A stretch of DNA of 7,158 nt from PALSA-607 sp036510735 (lineage in GTDB: Bacteria; Actinomycetota; Actinomycetes; Acidothermales; Acidothermaceae), in assembly GCA_036510735.1 (NCBI GenBank), contig DATCDK010000217.1:1-7158 (forward strand), given 5' to 3'. Positions within the stretch are counted from its first letter, which is position 1; every line of letters starts with the position of its first letter. The position numbers and the translations under genes were made by a program. Of the stretch, positions 1 through 6,892 are shown in pieces. A model generated the notes under the pieces. That model made no database searches. It had not been told where the DNA came from and worked only from the letters and a program-made list of their open reading frames with translations.

Positions 1-1
1 T

Positions 2-694
2 CCGCACGCCGATCCGTATGCAGACTCCGGGCCGAGCGATCGGGCTACCGCGAACGACGTCGCGGCAATTCACGAAGTCATCACTCGCCGGTTCCGTCGC
101 TATCTCGATGAGCGCGCGGCTAGCGACCTTCAGATGGACGAACTGCCAGAGCCTGACGAATCCGATCCGCATGGCAGCGTGCGCACGATGATCGATCCCG
201 ACACCGGGCGGCCCCGTAAGTTTGCCTACACACCGAATCTGGTGGTCGTCGACGGCGGCCAACCGCAGGTGACCGCAGCCAAGCGGGCACTCGACGAGTT
301 GGGCATCGACGACATCGCGCTCGTCGGTCTCGCCAAGCGACTCGAAGAAGTGTGGCGCCCTGGTGATCCCGACCCGGTGATCCTGCCGCGCAGTAGCGAG
401 GGCCTCTACCTGCTGCAGCGAGTTCGCGACGAGGCGCACCGATTCGCGATCAGCTATCACCGAGCGAAGCGGTCGGCGTCCATGACCCGCAGTGCCCTTG
501 AAGGAATACCTGGGCTCGGCTCCACCCGGCGGGCCGCGTTACTGCGACACTTCGGATCGGTGAAGCGAGTGCGCGCGGCGACGGTCGATGAGCTCGCTGA
601 GGTCACCGGCATCGGGCGAGGGACGGCGGAAGTGGTGCACGCGGCATTGGCCGGGACGGCAAGTGTGGTGGCGGGCAAGGAGAAGGACACGTGA
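2..694 (+). CDS. uvrC: UvrABC system protein C, C-terminal part (5' end outside window)
   Basis: UvrC is recruited to the UvrB-damaged DNA complex and makes the 3' and 5' incisions of nucleotide excision repair in the cytoplasm. The frame is open from base 2, so the gene enters from the left edge; 230 C-terminal residues are visible. Fragment residues 1-40 contain the stretch NDVAAIHEVITRRFRRYLDE, which leads into the RNase H-like 5'-incision domain. That domain shows VVDGGQPQV with an acidic residue (D84 of the fragment, bases 251-253) and RDEAHRFA with D143 and H146 (bases 428-439), the expected catalytic positions. Two helix-hairpin-helix elements follow: GIPGLGSTRRAALLRHFG at about residues 168-185 and VTGIGRGTAEVV at about 201-212. 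The TGA stop lies inside the GTGA overlap with rapZ. An in-frame ATG at 134 is internal, because the conserved sequence continues upstream of it. The N-terminal GIY-YIG domain would lie outside the window. Confidence 0.96.
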   Translation, partial: PHADPYADSGPSDRATANDVAAIHEVITRRFRRYLDERAASDLQMDELPEPDESDPHGSVRTMIDPDTGRPRKFAYTPNLVVVDGGQPQVTAAKRALDELGIDDIALVGLAKRLEEVWRPGDPDPVILPRSSEGLYLLQRVRDEAHRFAISYHRAKRSASMTRSALEGIPGLGSTRRAALLRHFGSVKRVRAATVDELAEVTGIGRGTAEVVHAALAGTASVVAGKEKDT

Positions 695-1638
695 GCGTGA
701 CGCTGCCGGCGGCGGAGCAGGAACCGCTCCAGCTGGTCGTGCTGACCGGACTCTCGGGCGCGGGTCGTAGCACCGCCGCGAAGTGCCTTGAGGATCTCGG
801 CTGGTTCGTGGTCGACAACTTGCCGCCGGGCCTGCTCGACACCATGGTCGAGCTCGGTACCCGAAGCGGCGGCGCGATCACCAAGATTGCGGCCGTGGTC
901 GACGTCCGCAGTCGGGGTTTCACCTCCGACCTGCAAAGCGCACTGTCGTCGCTCGAACGTCGAGGCGCCGAACCGCAGGTGCTCTTCCTTGAGGCATCTG
1001 ACGAAGAACTTGTCCGGCGATTCGAGAACGTCCGGCGTCCGCATCCCTTGCAAGGCGACGGTCGCCTCGTCGACGGCATCGCGCGTGAACGCGAGTTGCT
1101 GCGCGATGTCCGCGGAGAGGCCGGCCTCGTCCTCGACACGACGCGGCTCAACGTTCATGAGTTGCGCGCGAAGATCGTGTCTGCATTCGCTGACGCGAAC
1201 GAGCCCACCATGCGCGCGACGGTTGTGTCGTTCGGTTACAAGTACGGGCTGCCGGTCGATGCCGACCTCGTCGTTGATTGTCGGTTCCTGCCGAACCCGC
1301 ACTGGGTTCCGGAGCTGCGGCCATTGACGGGGCGCGACGAGCAAGTCCGCGACTACGTATTGAGCCGGCCGGGCGCGCAAGAATTTCTCGATCGCTACAC
1401 GGAAATTCTGGCGATCCTAGTCGAGGGCTATCAGCGTGAGGGCAAGCGGTTCATGACCTTGGCGGTCGGCTGCACTGGCGGGAAGCACCGCAGCGTCGCC
1501 ATCGCCGAACAACTCGCTGCGCGGCTTGAGGCGCTGCATCCGAACTACGCCATTCGTGGACACGCGACGCGGGCCGGTGTGCCGCCGCGCGACCCGATCG
1601 AGGTTCAGGTGACACACCGGGATCTAGGTCGGGAATGA
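691..1638 (+). CDS. rapZ: RapZ/YvcJ family RNase adapter, nucleotide-binding P-loop protein
   Basis: This is a 315-residue protein, slightly longer than the roughly 285-295 of Proteobacteria and Bacillota because of about 14 extra N-terminal residues. In E. coli, RapZ delivers the GlmZ small RNA to RNase E and so controls glucosamine-6-phosphate synthase; in Bacillus, YvcJ is a nucleotide-hydrolysing protein. The actinobacterial role is not settled, so the family function should be transferred with care. Visible motifs are a Walker A GLSGAGRST (residues 20-28), the Walker B-like VVDVRSRGF (69-77), FLEASDEELVRRF (99-111) followed by RRPHPL (115-120), and SFGYKYGLPVDADLVVDCRF (180-199). The C-terminal signature is GCTGGKHRSVAIAE (260-273), ending in VTHRDL. 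The GTG start at 691 overlaps the uvrC stop as GTGA and has AAGGAG at 677-682, 8 bases upstream, which supports this start. The stop overlaps the yvcK start as ATGA. Confidence 0.95.
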   Translation: MSVTLPAAEQEPLQLVVLTGLSGAGRSTAAKCLEDLGWFVVDNLPPGLLDTMVELGTRSGGAITKIAAVVDVRSRGFTSDLQSALSSLERRGAEPQVLFLEASDEELVRRFENVRRPHPLQGDGRLVDGIARERELLRDVRGEAGLVLDTTRLNVHELRAKIVSAFADANEPTMRATVVSFGYKYGLPVDADLVVDCRFLPNPHWVPELRPLTGRDEQVRDYVLSRPGAQEFLDRYTEILAILVEGYQREGKRFMTLAVGCTGGKHRSVAIAEQLAARLEALHPNYAIRGHATRAGVPPRDPIEVQVTHRDLGRE

Positions 1639-2687
1639 CGCCCGCGGTACCGGAACGCCGAGCGACTGGATTGCCGTCCGGGATGCGCCTGGGCGACGTC
1701 GGCGGCCTGCTTCCATCGGCTCCAGTTGCTCGCGGGCCACGAGTGGTCGCACTTGGTGGCGGTCACGGTCTCGCAGCCTCGCTTTCGGCGCTGCGCAGGG
1801 TTACCGACAACCTGACGGCTGTCGTGACGGTGTCCGACGATGGCGGCTCAAGTGGTCGGCTGCGCCGCGAATTCGGCGTCCTGCCACCGGGTGATCTGCG
1901 CAAGGCGCTCGCGGCGCTCTGTGGCGACGACCCGTGGGGTCGCATCTGGGCCGAAGTCGTGCAGTACAGGTTCGACAGCACGGGCGAACTGAACGACCAC
2001 GCGCTGGGCAACTTGTTGATTGTGGCGATCAGTGAGTTGCTCGGTGATCAGGTGGCCGCCCTCGAACTGGTGGGCCGGCTGTTGCGCGCCCACGGCCGGG
2101 TGCTGCCCATGTCCGTGGTTCCGCTCGACATCGAGGCCGAGGTCACCGGGTTCGATCCGGGCGACCCGACGGCCATGCGCACCGTGCGCGGGCAGGTCAA
2201 GGTGGCGACCGCCACGGGCCGCGTGGTGTCCGTCACTCTCGTGCCCGCCGACCCGCCGGCCTGTCCTGAGGCAATCGACGCGATCCTCGACGCCGACTGG
2301 GTGGTGCTCGGCCCCGGCTCGTGGTTCTCCAGTGTGCTTCCGCACTTGCTCGTCCCCGAGATGGCGAAGGCGTTGATCGAGACGCCGGCGCGCAAGATCG
2401 TGGCGCTGAACCTGGCACCCCAACCGGGGGAGACTGCGGACTTCTCGCCCGAGGCTCACCTCGACGTATTGGCGGCGCACGCGCCCGAGCTGTCGGTCGA
2501 TGTGGTGCTCGCTGACGAGAGGGTTGTTGCCAAGGCAGATACGTTGCGAGCAGTGGCCGCTGACATGGGGGGTCGATTGGTGTTGGCACCGGTCGCGATG
2601 AGCGACGGCAGCCCGCGCCATGACCCCGAACTGCTGGCGGCTGCGTACGCGGGGATCTTCAAGGACACCCAGGGGAACGGACGGTAA
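1635..2687 (+). CDS. yvcK: YvcK/CofD-like family protein (gluconeogenesis factor, UDP-sugar-binding regulator)
   Basis: This 350-residue protein belongs to the CofD-like superfamily (related to 2-phospho-L-lactate transferase). YvcK homologues (CuvA in mycobacteria) bind UDP-sugars such as UDP-GlcNAc and are needed for cell shape and for growth on gluconeogenic carbon sources. Visible motifs are VVALGGGHGLAASL (residues 37-50), TVSDDGGSSGRLRREFGVLPPGDLRKAL (65-92, in two adjoining blocks), DHALGNLLIV (121-130) and VLGPGSWFSSVLPHLL (224-239). In the third motif the usual GHxxGNL pattern has Asp (D121) in place of the Gly before His; the His is kept. About 34 residues precede the conserved core, more than I expect, so the start may lie at ATG 1683 (M17). 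ATG 1635 is preferred because its ATGA overlap with rapZ matches the uvrC/rapZ junction, although no strong ribosome binding site is visible. Loss of the overlap would argue against coupling. Confidence 0.94.
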   Translation: MTPAVPERRATGLPSGMRLGDVGGLLPSAPVARGPRVVALGGGHGLAASLSALRRVTDNLTAVVTVSDDGGSSGRLRREFGVLPPGDLRKALAALCGDDPWGRIWAEVVQYRFDSTGELNDHALGNLLIVAISELLGDQVAALELVGRLLRAHGRVLPMSVVPLDIEAEVTGFDPGDPTAMRTVRGQVKVATATGRVVSVTLVPADPPACPEAIDAILDADWVVLGPGSWFSSVLPHLLVPEMAKALIETPARKIVALNLAPQPGETADFSPEAHLDVLAAHAPELSVDVVLADERVVAKADTLRAVAADMGGRLVLAPVAMSDGSPRHDPELLAAAYAGIFKDTQGNGR

Positions 2688-2691
2688 GACG

Positions 2692-3672
2692 ATGGCAATG
2701 ACGTCGGCGGTAAAGGACGAGCTGTCGCGGCTGACCGTCACCAAGTCGTGCTGCCGCAAGGCCGAAACGTCTGCACTCTTGCGCTTCGCCGGCGGCCTGC
2801 ACCTGGTCGGCGGCCGGGTCGTTGTTGAGGCCGAACTCGACACCGGCTCGTCGGCGCGGCGGTTGCGCAAGGACATCGCGGAGCTTTACGGCCACGGCTC
2901 CGACATCGCTGTGGTCGCACCGGGCGGCCTCCGCAAGGGCAGCCGCTACGTCGTGCGGGTAGTGAAGGACGGCGATCTGCTGGCCAAGCAGACCGGCCTG
3001 CTCGATGGGCGGGGTCGACCCATCCGCGGCCTACCGCCGCAGGTCGTGTCCGGTGGCGTCTGCGATGCCGAGGCTGCATGGCGTGGCGCGTTCCTTGCCC
3101 ACGGATCGCTGACCGAGCCCGGCCGGTCGTCCGCTCTCGAAGTGACCTGTCCAGGGCCGGAAGCCGCGCTGGCGCTGGTCGGTGCGGCTAGGCGCCTCGG
3201 CGTCCAGGCCAAGGCTCGAGAGGTGCGAGGGGTCGACCGAGTCGTGATCCGCGACGGCGACGCGATCGGGGCGCTGCTCACCAGGCTCGGCGCTCACGAC
3301 AGCGTGCTCGCGTGGGAGGAGCGGCGGGTCCGCCGTGAGGTCAGAGCAGCCGCCAACCGGCTGGCCAACTTCGACGACGCAAACCTGCGGCGGTCGGCCC
3401 GGGCAGCGGTAGCGGCCGGCGCACGCGTCAAGCGCGCCCTTGAGTTACTGGGCGACGAAGCGCCGGAGCATCTCGTGGCTGCCGGCCACCTGCGCATCGA
3501 GCATGCCCAGGCGTCGCTCGAGGAGCTTGGCGCGCTCGCCGACCCGCCGATGACCAAGGACGCCGTGGCCGGCCGCATCAGGCGGCTGCTCGCGATGGCC
3601 GACAAGCGGGCCAGTGATCTTGGTCAGCCAGGCACCGAGGCCGGCCTCACCCCCGACATGTTGGTGCCCTAG
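2692..3672 (+). CDS. whiA: WhiA family DNA-binding regulator of sporulation and cell division
   Basis: WhiA is a transcriptional regulator. In Streptomyces it acts with WhiB at GACAC-containing sites to switch on sporulation septation genes; in non-sporulating relatives its role is tied to division and is less clear. The 326 residues follow the family closely. There is a degenerate LAGLIDADG homing-endonuclease-like fold with the signature WRGAFLAHGSLTEP (130-143), a strongly conserved block ANRLANFDDANLRRSARAAV (221-240), and a C-terminal helix-turn-helix region around ASLEELGALADPPMTKDAVA (274-293) continuing through GRIRRLL. The start was set at ATG 2692 (reading MAMTSAVKDELSRL), which matches known WhiA N-termini. 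The frame is open 72 bases further upstream inside yvcK, but that part does not resemble WhiA. ATG 2698 is a possible alternative two codons in. The gene begins 4 bases after the yvcK stop; GGACGG at 2679-2684 is a modest ribosome binding site. Confidence 0.95.
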   Translation: MAMTSAVKDELSRLTVTKSCCRKAETSALLRFAGGLHLVGGRVVVEAELDTGSSARRLRKDIAELYGHGSDIAVVAPGGLRKGSRYVVRVVKDGDLLAKQTGLLDGRGRPIRGLPPQVVSGGVCDAEAAWRGAFLAHGSLTEPGRSSALEVTCPGPEAALALVGAARRLGVQAKAREVRGVDRVVIRDGDAIGALLTRLGAHDSVLAWEERRVRREVRAAANRLANFDDANLRRSARAAVAAGARVKRALELLGDEAPEHLVAAGHLRIEHAQASLEELGALADPPMTKDAVAGRIRRLLAMADKRASDLGQPGTEAGLTPDMLVP

Positions 3673-3682
3673 CGGTTCGAGG

Positions 3683-3703
3683 TGGGCTGAGGAACGAAGC
3701 CCG
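3683..3703 (+). terminator. Hairpin just after whiA, possible U-less terminator
   Basis: GGGCT (3684-3688) can pair with AGCCC (3698-3702) around a 9-base loop, with one added T-G wobble at the base. It starts 11 bases after the whiA stop, where a transcript end would be expected. No T-run follows, so it is not a classic intrinsic terminator; U-less hairpins are common in actinobacteria. The stem is short and could be chance in GC-rich DNA. Confidence 0.35.
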
Positions 3704-3718
3704 GCCGAGACGCCGCCC

Positions 3719-3755
3719 GTGTCACCTGACCCCTGAGACGTGGGCGTTCTGACAC
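3719..3755. repeat. Inverted repeat GTGTCA / TGACAC (arms A and B)
   Basis: A perfect 6-base inverted repeat lies upstream of gap: GTGTCA at 3719-3724 and TGACAC at 3750-3755, separated by 25 bases. Arm centres are about three helical turns apart, compatible with a protein dimer bound on one face of the helix. Each arm contains the GACAC pentamer (or its complement) reported for WhiA binding in Streptomyces. The pentamer is common in this GC-rich DNA, so a function is only inferred. Confidence 0.5.
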
Positions 3756-3784
3756 CGTTCCCAGCGAATCCGATGCTGGGTGTC
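3751..3784 (+). repeat. Bulged stem-loop formed by arms B and C upstream of gap
   Basis: CCCAGC (3760-3765) and GCTGGG (3775-3780) are perfect 6-base complements around a 9-base loop. Just outside them GACAC (3751-3755) can pair with GTGTC (3780-3784), G3780 being shared, leaving a bulge of about 5 bases on the 5' side. The structure would form only on a transcript reading through from whiA, because the likely gap promoter lies downstream. It may serve as a second terminator hairpin or simply as two protein sites; no T-run follows. Confidence 0.45.
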
Positions 3785-3804
3785 GCCCGCTGATCGGTTA
3801 GGGT
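3776..3804 (+). promoter_or_regulatory. Probable promoter of gap-pgk-tpiA
   Basis: TAGGGT at 3799-3804 fits the actinobacterial housekeeping -10 pattern TANNNT. It predicts a start near 3811 and a leader of about 32 bases. At a spacing of 17, the -35 hexamer would be CTGGGT (3776-3781), a poor match to TTGACA, so an activator may help. The pentamer GTGTC at 3780-3784 overlaps this -35 position. This is the only intergenic gap before the glycolytic genes, so a promoter is expected here; its exact position is inferred from the -10 alone. Confidence 0.5.
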
Positions 3805-3828
3805 CGAGCTGGCGTTTTTCTCTCGAAC

Positions 3829-3834
3829 GAGGAG
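3829..3834 (+). promoter_or_regulatory. Ribosome binding site that fixes the gap start
   Basis: GAGGAG lies 8 bases before the GTG at 3843. It selects this GTG over an upstream in-frame codon at 3780, which would add 21 residues unlike any GAPDH N-terminus and would place the promoter inside the gene. Confidence 0.85.
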
Positions 3835-3842
3835 CACAAGTC

Positions 3843-4853
3843 GTGAGCATTCGTGTCGGCGTCAACGGTTTCGGTCGGATCGGACGCAACTTCTACCGCG
3901 CTGTTGCGGCTTCCCACGGCAGCAACATTGAGATCGTCGCGGTCAACGACCTCACGGATACCAAGACGCTGGCTCACCTACTGAAATACGACACCGTGCT
4001 CGGCACGTTCGCCGGCGAGGTTGGCTTCGGCGAGGGTTCGATCACCGTCGACGGCAAAGAGATCAAGGTGCTGTCACAGCGCGACCCTGCATTGCTCCCG
4101 TGGGGCGAGCTAGGCGTCGACATCGTCATCGAGTCGACCGGCCACTTCACCGACGCCGACAAGGCGAGGGCGCACATCACCGCCGGGGCGAAGAAGGTCA
4201 TCATCTCGGCGCCGGCCAAGGGCGAAGACGGCACGTTCGTCCTGGGTGTGAACGACGGCGACTACGACAACGCCAAGCACCACATCATCAGCAACGCGTC
4301 GTGCACGACGAACTGTGTCGCGCCGCTCGCCAAGGTCCTCCAGGACAGTTTCGGTATCGTCAAGGGCTTCATGACGACGGTGCACGCCTACACCAACGAC
4401 CAGGTCATCCTCGACTTCCCGCACAAGGACCTCCGCCGGGCGCGCGCCGCTGCGCAGAACATCATCCCGACGACAACAGGTGCGGCGAAGGCCGTTTCGC
4501 TGGTGCTGCCGGTGTTGAAGGGCAAGCTCGACGGGTTCGCGCTGCGGGTGCCCGTGCCCGACGGGTCGATCACCGACCTCGTCGTGGAGCTTGAGCGCGA
4601 AGTGACTCGTGAAGAGGTGAACGCCGCTTACAAGGCTGCCGCTGAAGGGCCGTTGAAGGGCTACCTCGTCTACACCGAGGACGAGATCGTCTCCTCCGAC
4701 ATCGTCGGAACGCCGGCCTCGTGCACCTTCGACTCCCTGCTGACCATGGTCAGCGGCAAGACGGTCAAGGTCCTCGGCTGGTACGACAACGAGTGGGGTT
4801 ACTCCAGCCGGCTGGCCGATCTGACGGCGCTCGTCGCGTCGCAACTCGGCTAG
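3843..4853 (+). CDS. gap: Type I glyceraldehyde-3-phosphate dehydrogenase (NAD-dependent)
   Basis: This cytoplasmic enzyme oxidises and phosphorylates glyceraldehyde 3-phosphate to 1,3-bisphosphoglycerate with reduction of NAD+; it acts as a homotetramer. The 336-residue length is normal for the family. The Rossmann motif VGVNGFGRIGRNFYRA is at 5-20. D36 in VNDL is the acidic residue that usually binds the NAD ribose and argues against an NADP-preferring enzyme. The active-site block SNASCTTNC (150-158) carries the nucleophile C154, and H181 in TTVHAYT is the catalytic base. The S-loop region RRARAAAQNIIPTTTGAAKA (198-217) and the C-terminal WYDNEWGYSSR (313-323) are intact. The gene starts with GTG behind a good ribosome binding site, heads gap-pgk-tpiA and ends 11 bases before pgk. 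No truncation or missing key residue was seen. Confidence 0.98.
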   Translation: MSIRVGVNGFGRIGRNFYRAVAASHGSNIEIVAVNDLTDTKTLAHLLKYDTVLGTFAGEVGFGEGSITVDGKEIKVLSQRDPALLPWGELGVDIVIESTGHFTDADKARAHITAGAKKVIISAPAKGEDGTFVLGVNDGDYDNAKHHIISNASCTTNCVAPLAKVLQDSFGIVKGFMTTVHAYTNDQVILDFPHKDLRRARAAAQNIIPTTTGAAKAVSLVLPVLKGKLDGFALRVPVPDGSITDLVVELEREVTREEVNAAYKAAAEGPLKGYLVYTEDEIVSSDIVGTPASCTFDSLLTMVSGKTVKVLGWYDNEWGYSSRLADLTALVASQLG

Positions 4854-4864
4854 GCGAGGAGCGT

Positions 4865-6100
4865 ATGCGCACTGTCGGCGACCTCGAGGTCGCCGGCCGG
4901 ACCGTGCTGGTGCGGGCTGACCTGAACGTGCCACTCGACTCCAGTGGCGATGGCGCTCCTAACACTCCCAGGGTCATCACCGACGACAAGCGCATCCAGG
5001 CCAGCGTCCCCACTATCCGCGAGCTGACAGATAGAGGCGCGCGGGTCGTCGTCATGGCGCACCTGGGCCGACCCAAGGGTGGCGTCAATCCGGCGTTGTC
5101 GCTCCGGCCGGTCGCGGTCCGCCTGTCCGAGCTGCTTGGTCGGCCAGTCGGCTTTCCGGACGACGCGAGTGACGGCATCGCCGGGGTGTCGGCGCAGGCG
5201 GTCGTCGAAGAGACCCCCGTTGGCGGAGTGGTCATGCTCGAGAACCTGCGCTTCGAGGCTGCTGAGACGAGCAAGGACGATGCCGAGCGGGGCGTTTTCG
5301 CCGACCAGCTCGCCGCGTTGGCGGGCGAAGGCGGAAGCTATGTCGGTGACGGGTTCGGAGCGGTACACCGCAAGCACGCCAGCGTCTACGACCTGCCGCA
5401 GCGGATGCCGCACGCCGCTGGCGGTTTGGTGCTGGCCGAGGTTGCGGTGCTGCGACGGCTGACCGACGAACTCGTGCGGCCTTACGTGGTGGTTCTCGGC
5501 GGTGCGAAGGTCTCCGACAAGCTCGGTGTGATCTCGAATCTGCTCGACAAAGTCGACCGACTGTTGATCGGCGGCGGCATGGCGTATACCTTCCTGGCCG
5601 CGCACGGGTATGAGGTCGGCAATTCGCTGCTGGAGAAGGATCAGCTCGACGTGGTGAGCGGCCTGATCGGCGACGCGGAGAAGCGCGGGGTCGAGTTGGT
5701 CCTGCCCGTCGACATCGTCGCGGCGACGCACTTCGCCGCCGACGCGCCACACGTCGTCGTCCCGGCATCGCAGATCCCGGCTGACCGGGAGGGTCTCGAT
5801 ATCGGCCCGGAAACCTGCACCCTCTTCGCATCGAGACTCACCGATGCCCGCACCGTTTTCTGGAACGGCCCGATGGGCGTCTTTGAATTCGACGCCTTTG
5901 CGGGCGGGACGAAGGCCCTGGCCTCGGCACTCACCGCGGTCGACGGACTGACGGTGGTCGGCGGCGGCGATTCGGCAGCGGCGGTGCGCAAGCTCGGGTT
6001 CGCGGAGAGCGACTTCGGCCACGTGTCGACGGGCGGCGGCGCCAGCCTCGAGTACCTCGAAGGCAAGACGCTTCCCGGCCTTCAAGTCCTGGAGCACTGA
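4865..6100 (+). CDS. pgk: Phosphoglycerate kinase
   Basis: Pgk transfers the acyl phosphate of 1,3-bisphosphoglycerate to ADP, giving ATP and 3-phosphoglycerate, directly after the GAPDH step. It is monomeric and cytoplasmic. The 411 residues cover the whole family. N-domain substrate motifs are VRADLNVPLD (16-25), AHLGRPKG (65-72), LENLRFEAAETSKDD and YVGDGFGAVHRKHAS. C-domain nucleotide motifs are VVLGGAKVSDKLGV, LLIGGGMAYTFL, LDIGPET, FWNGPMGVFEF, VVGGGDSAAAV and STGGGASLEYLEGKTLPG. A short insertion, about residues 26-35 (SSGDGAPNTP), sits between RADLNVPLD and the ITDDKRI segment, where remembered homologues have only a few residues. ATG 4865 was chosen because MRTVGDL fits family N-termini and GAGG lies at 4856-4859. 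The frame is open upstream inside gap, but that part is not Pgk-like. Confidence 0.98.
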   Translation: MRTVGDLEVAGRTVLVRADLNVPLDSSGDGAPNTPRVITDDKRIQASVPTIRELTDRGARVVVMAHLGRPKGGVNPALSLRPVAVRLSELLGRPVGFPDDASDGIAGVSAQAVVEETPVGGVVMLENLRFEAAETSKDDAERGVFADQLAALAGEGGSYVGDGFGAVHRKHASVYDLPQRMPHAAGGLVLAEVAVLRRLTDELVRPYVVVLGGAKVSDKLGVISNLLDKVDRLLIGGGMAYTFLAAHGYEVGNSLLEKDQLDVVSGLIGDAEKRGVELVLPVDIVAATHFAADAPHVVVPASQIPADREGLDIGPETCTLFASRLTDARTVFWNGPMGVFEFDAFAGGTKALASALTAVDGLTVVGGGDSAAAVRKLGFAESDFGHVSTGGGASLEYLEGKTLPGLQVLEH

Positions 6101-6102
6101 CG

Positions 6103-6891
6103 GTGGCATCTAAGGCATCTCGCAAGCCGTTGATGGCTGGCAACTGGAAGATGAACCTGAACCACCTCGAAGCCATCGGCCTCGTGCAGAAGCTGGCCTT
6201 CTCGTTGTCGGATCCGGACTATGACGCCGTCGACGTGGCGGTCCTGCCGCCTTTCACCGACATCCGCAGCGTGCAGACCTTGGTCGACGGCGACCGGTTG
6301 CGACTGCTTTACGGCGCGCAAGATGTGTCGGCGCACAGCGCTGGGGCATATACCGGCGAGATCTCAGCCGCGATGCTCGCCAAACTCGGCTGCACCTTCG
6401 TCGCCGCCGGTCACTCCGAGCGTCGCCAGTATCACGACGAGGACGACGCGCTGGTCAATGCAAAGGTCCGAGCCACCATTGCGGCCGGCATGACGCCGAT
6501 CCTGTGCGTCGGCGAGGCGCTTGAGGTGCGCAGGGAGGGGCAGCAGGTGCCACACACGCTGGTTCAGCTGGACGGCGGATTGGCCGATGTTAGTGCTGAA
6601 CAGGCGGCGCAGATCGTGATCGCCTATGAGCCGGTGTGGGCCATCGGCACCGGCGAAGTTGCGACGCCGGAAGACGCTCAGGAAGTATGCGGCGCGATCC
6701 GCAGTCGGCTAGGGGAGCTGTACGAGCCGTCTGTTGCCGCGGCCGCCAGGATTCTGTATGGGGGCTCGGTCAAGGGAATTAATGCAGGGGGGATCATGGC
6801 TCAGCGTGACATCGACGGTGCTTTGGTTGGAGGTGCAAGCCTCGATCCAGATGAGTTCGTCCGTATTGTCCGATTTAACAACACGGACTAG
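6103..6891 (+). CDS. tpiA: Triose-phosphate isomerase
   Basis: TpiA interconverts dihydroxyacetone phosphate and glyceraldehyde 3-phosphate, feeding the GAPDH encoded two genes upstream. It is a dimeric TIM barrel in the cytoplasm. The 262-residue length is usual for actinobacteria. Visible are MAGNWKMN (11-18) with N14 and K16, GAQDVSAHSAGAYTGEIS (71-88), AAGHSERRQY with catalytic H104, AYEPVWAIGTG (174-184) with catalytic E176 and loop 6, YGGSVKGINAGGI (219-231) and DGALVGGASL (238-247). The GTG start lies 2 bases after the pgk stop, with GGAG at 6091-6094, 8 bases upstream. The internal ATG at 6133 would cut into the MAGNWKMN block. The last 45 or so codons use more A/T-ending codons than the rest (ATT, AAT, TTT, GTT), and the C-terminus NNTD differs from the RFRDQ-type ends I recall. 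Confidence 0.98.
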   Translation: MASKASRKPLMAGNWKMNLNHLEAIGLVQKLAFSLSDPDYDAVDVAVLPPFTDIRSVQTLVDGDRLRLLYGAQDVSAHSAGAYTGEISAAMLAKLGCTFVAAGHSERRQYHDEDDALVNAKVRATIAAGMTPILCVGEALEVRREGQQVPHTLVQLDGGLADVSAEQAAQIVIAYEPVWAIGTGEVATPEDAQEVCGAIRSRLGELYEPSVAAAARILYGGSVKGINAGGIMAQRDIDGALVGGASLDPDEFVRIVRFNNTD

Positions 6892-6892
6892 C

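Noticed and set aside
686..690. GACAC directly before the rapZ start as a WhiA site
   Set aside because: It lies in the uvrC coding end with no promoter beside it; one of many chance pentamers.
457..1380. Open frame of 307 codons on the - strand across the uvrC/rapZ junction
   Set aside because: It is Arg-rich with no family motif and overlaps two well-supported genes; composition artefact.
1755..1772. YvcK has GGGHGL instead of GGGTGL
   Set aside because: His at this place is usual in actinobacterial YvcK, including the mycobacterial homologue.
1848..2876. Open frame of 342 codons on the - strand across yvcK and whiA
   Set aside because: Same artefact; no motif, and it crosses a gene boundary conserved on the + strand.
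4110..4934. Open frame of 274 codons on the - strand within gap
   Set aside because: Arg/Asp/Val-rich complement of conserved GAPDH sequence; no start context of note.
5346..5390. Pgk reads YVGDGFGAVHRKHAS rather than the YVNDAFG of many bacteria
   Set aside because: Actinobacterial Pgk proteins that I recall have DGFG and HRK here, so it is a normal lineage variant.
4850..6109. Open frame of 419 codons on the - strand covering all of pgk
   Set aside because: It mirrors a fully conserved Pgk, has no recognisable domain, and long antisense frames are a known by-product of GC-biased third positions.
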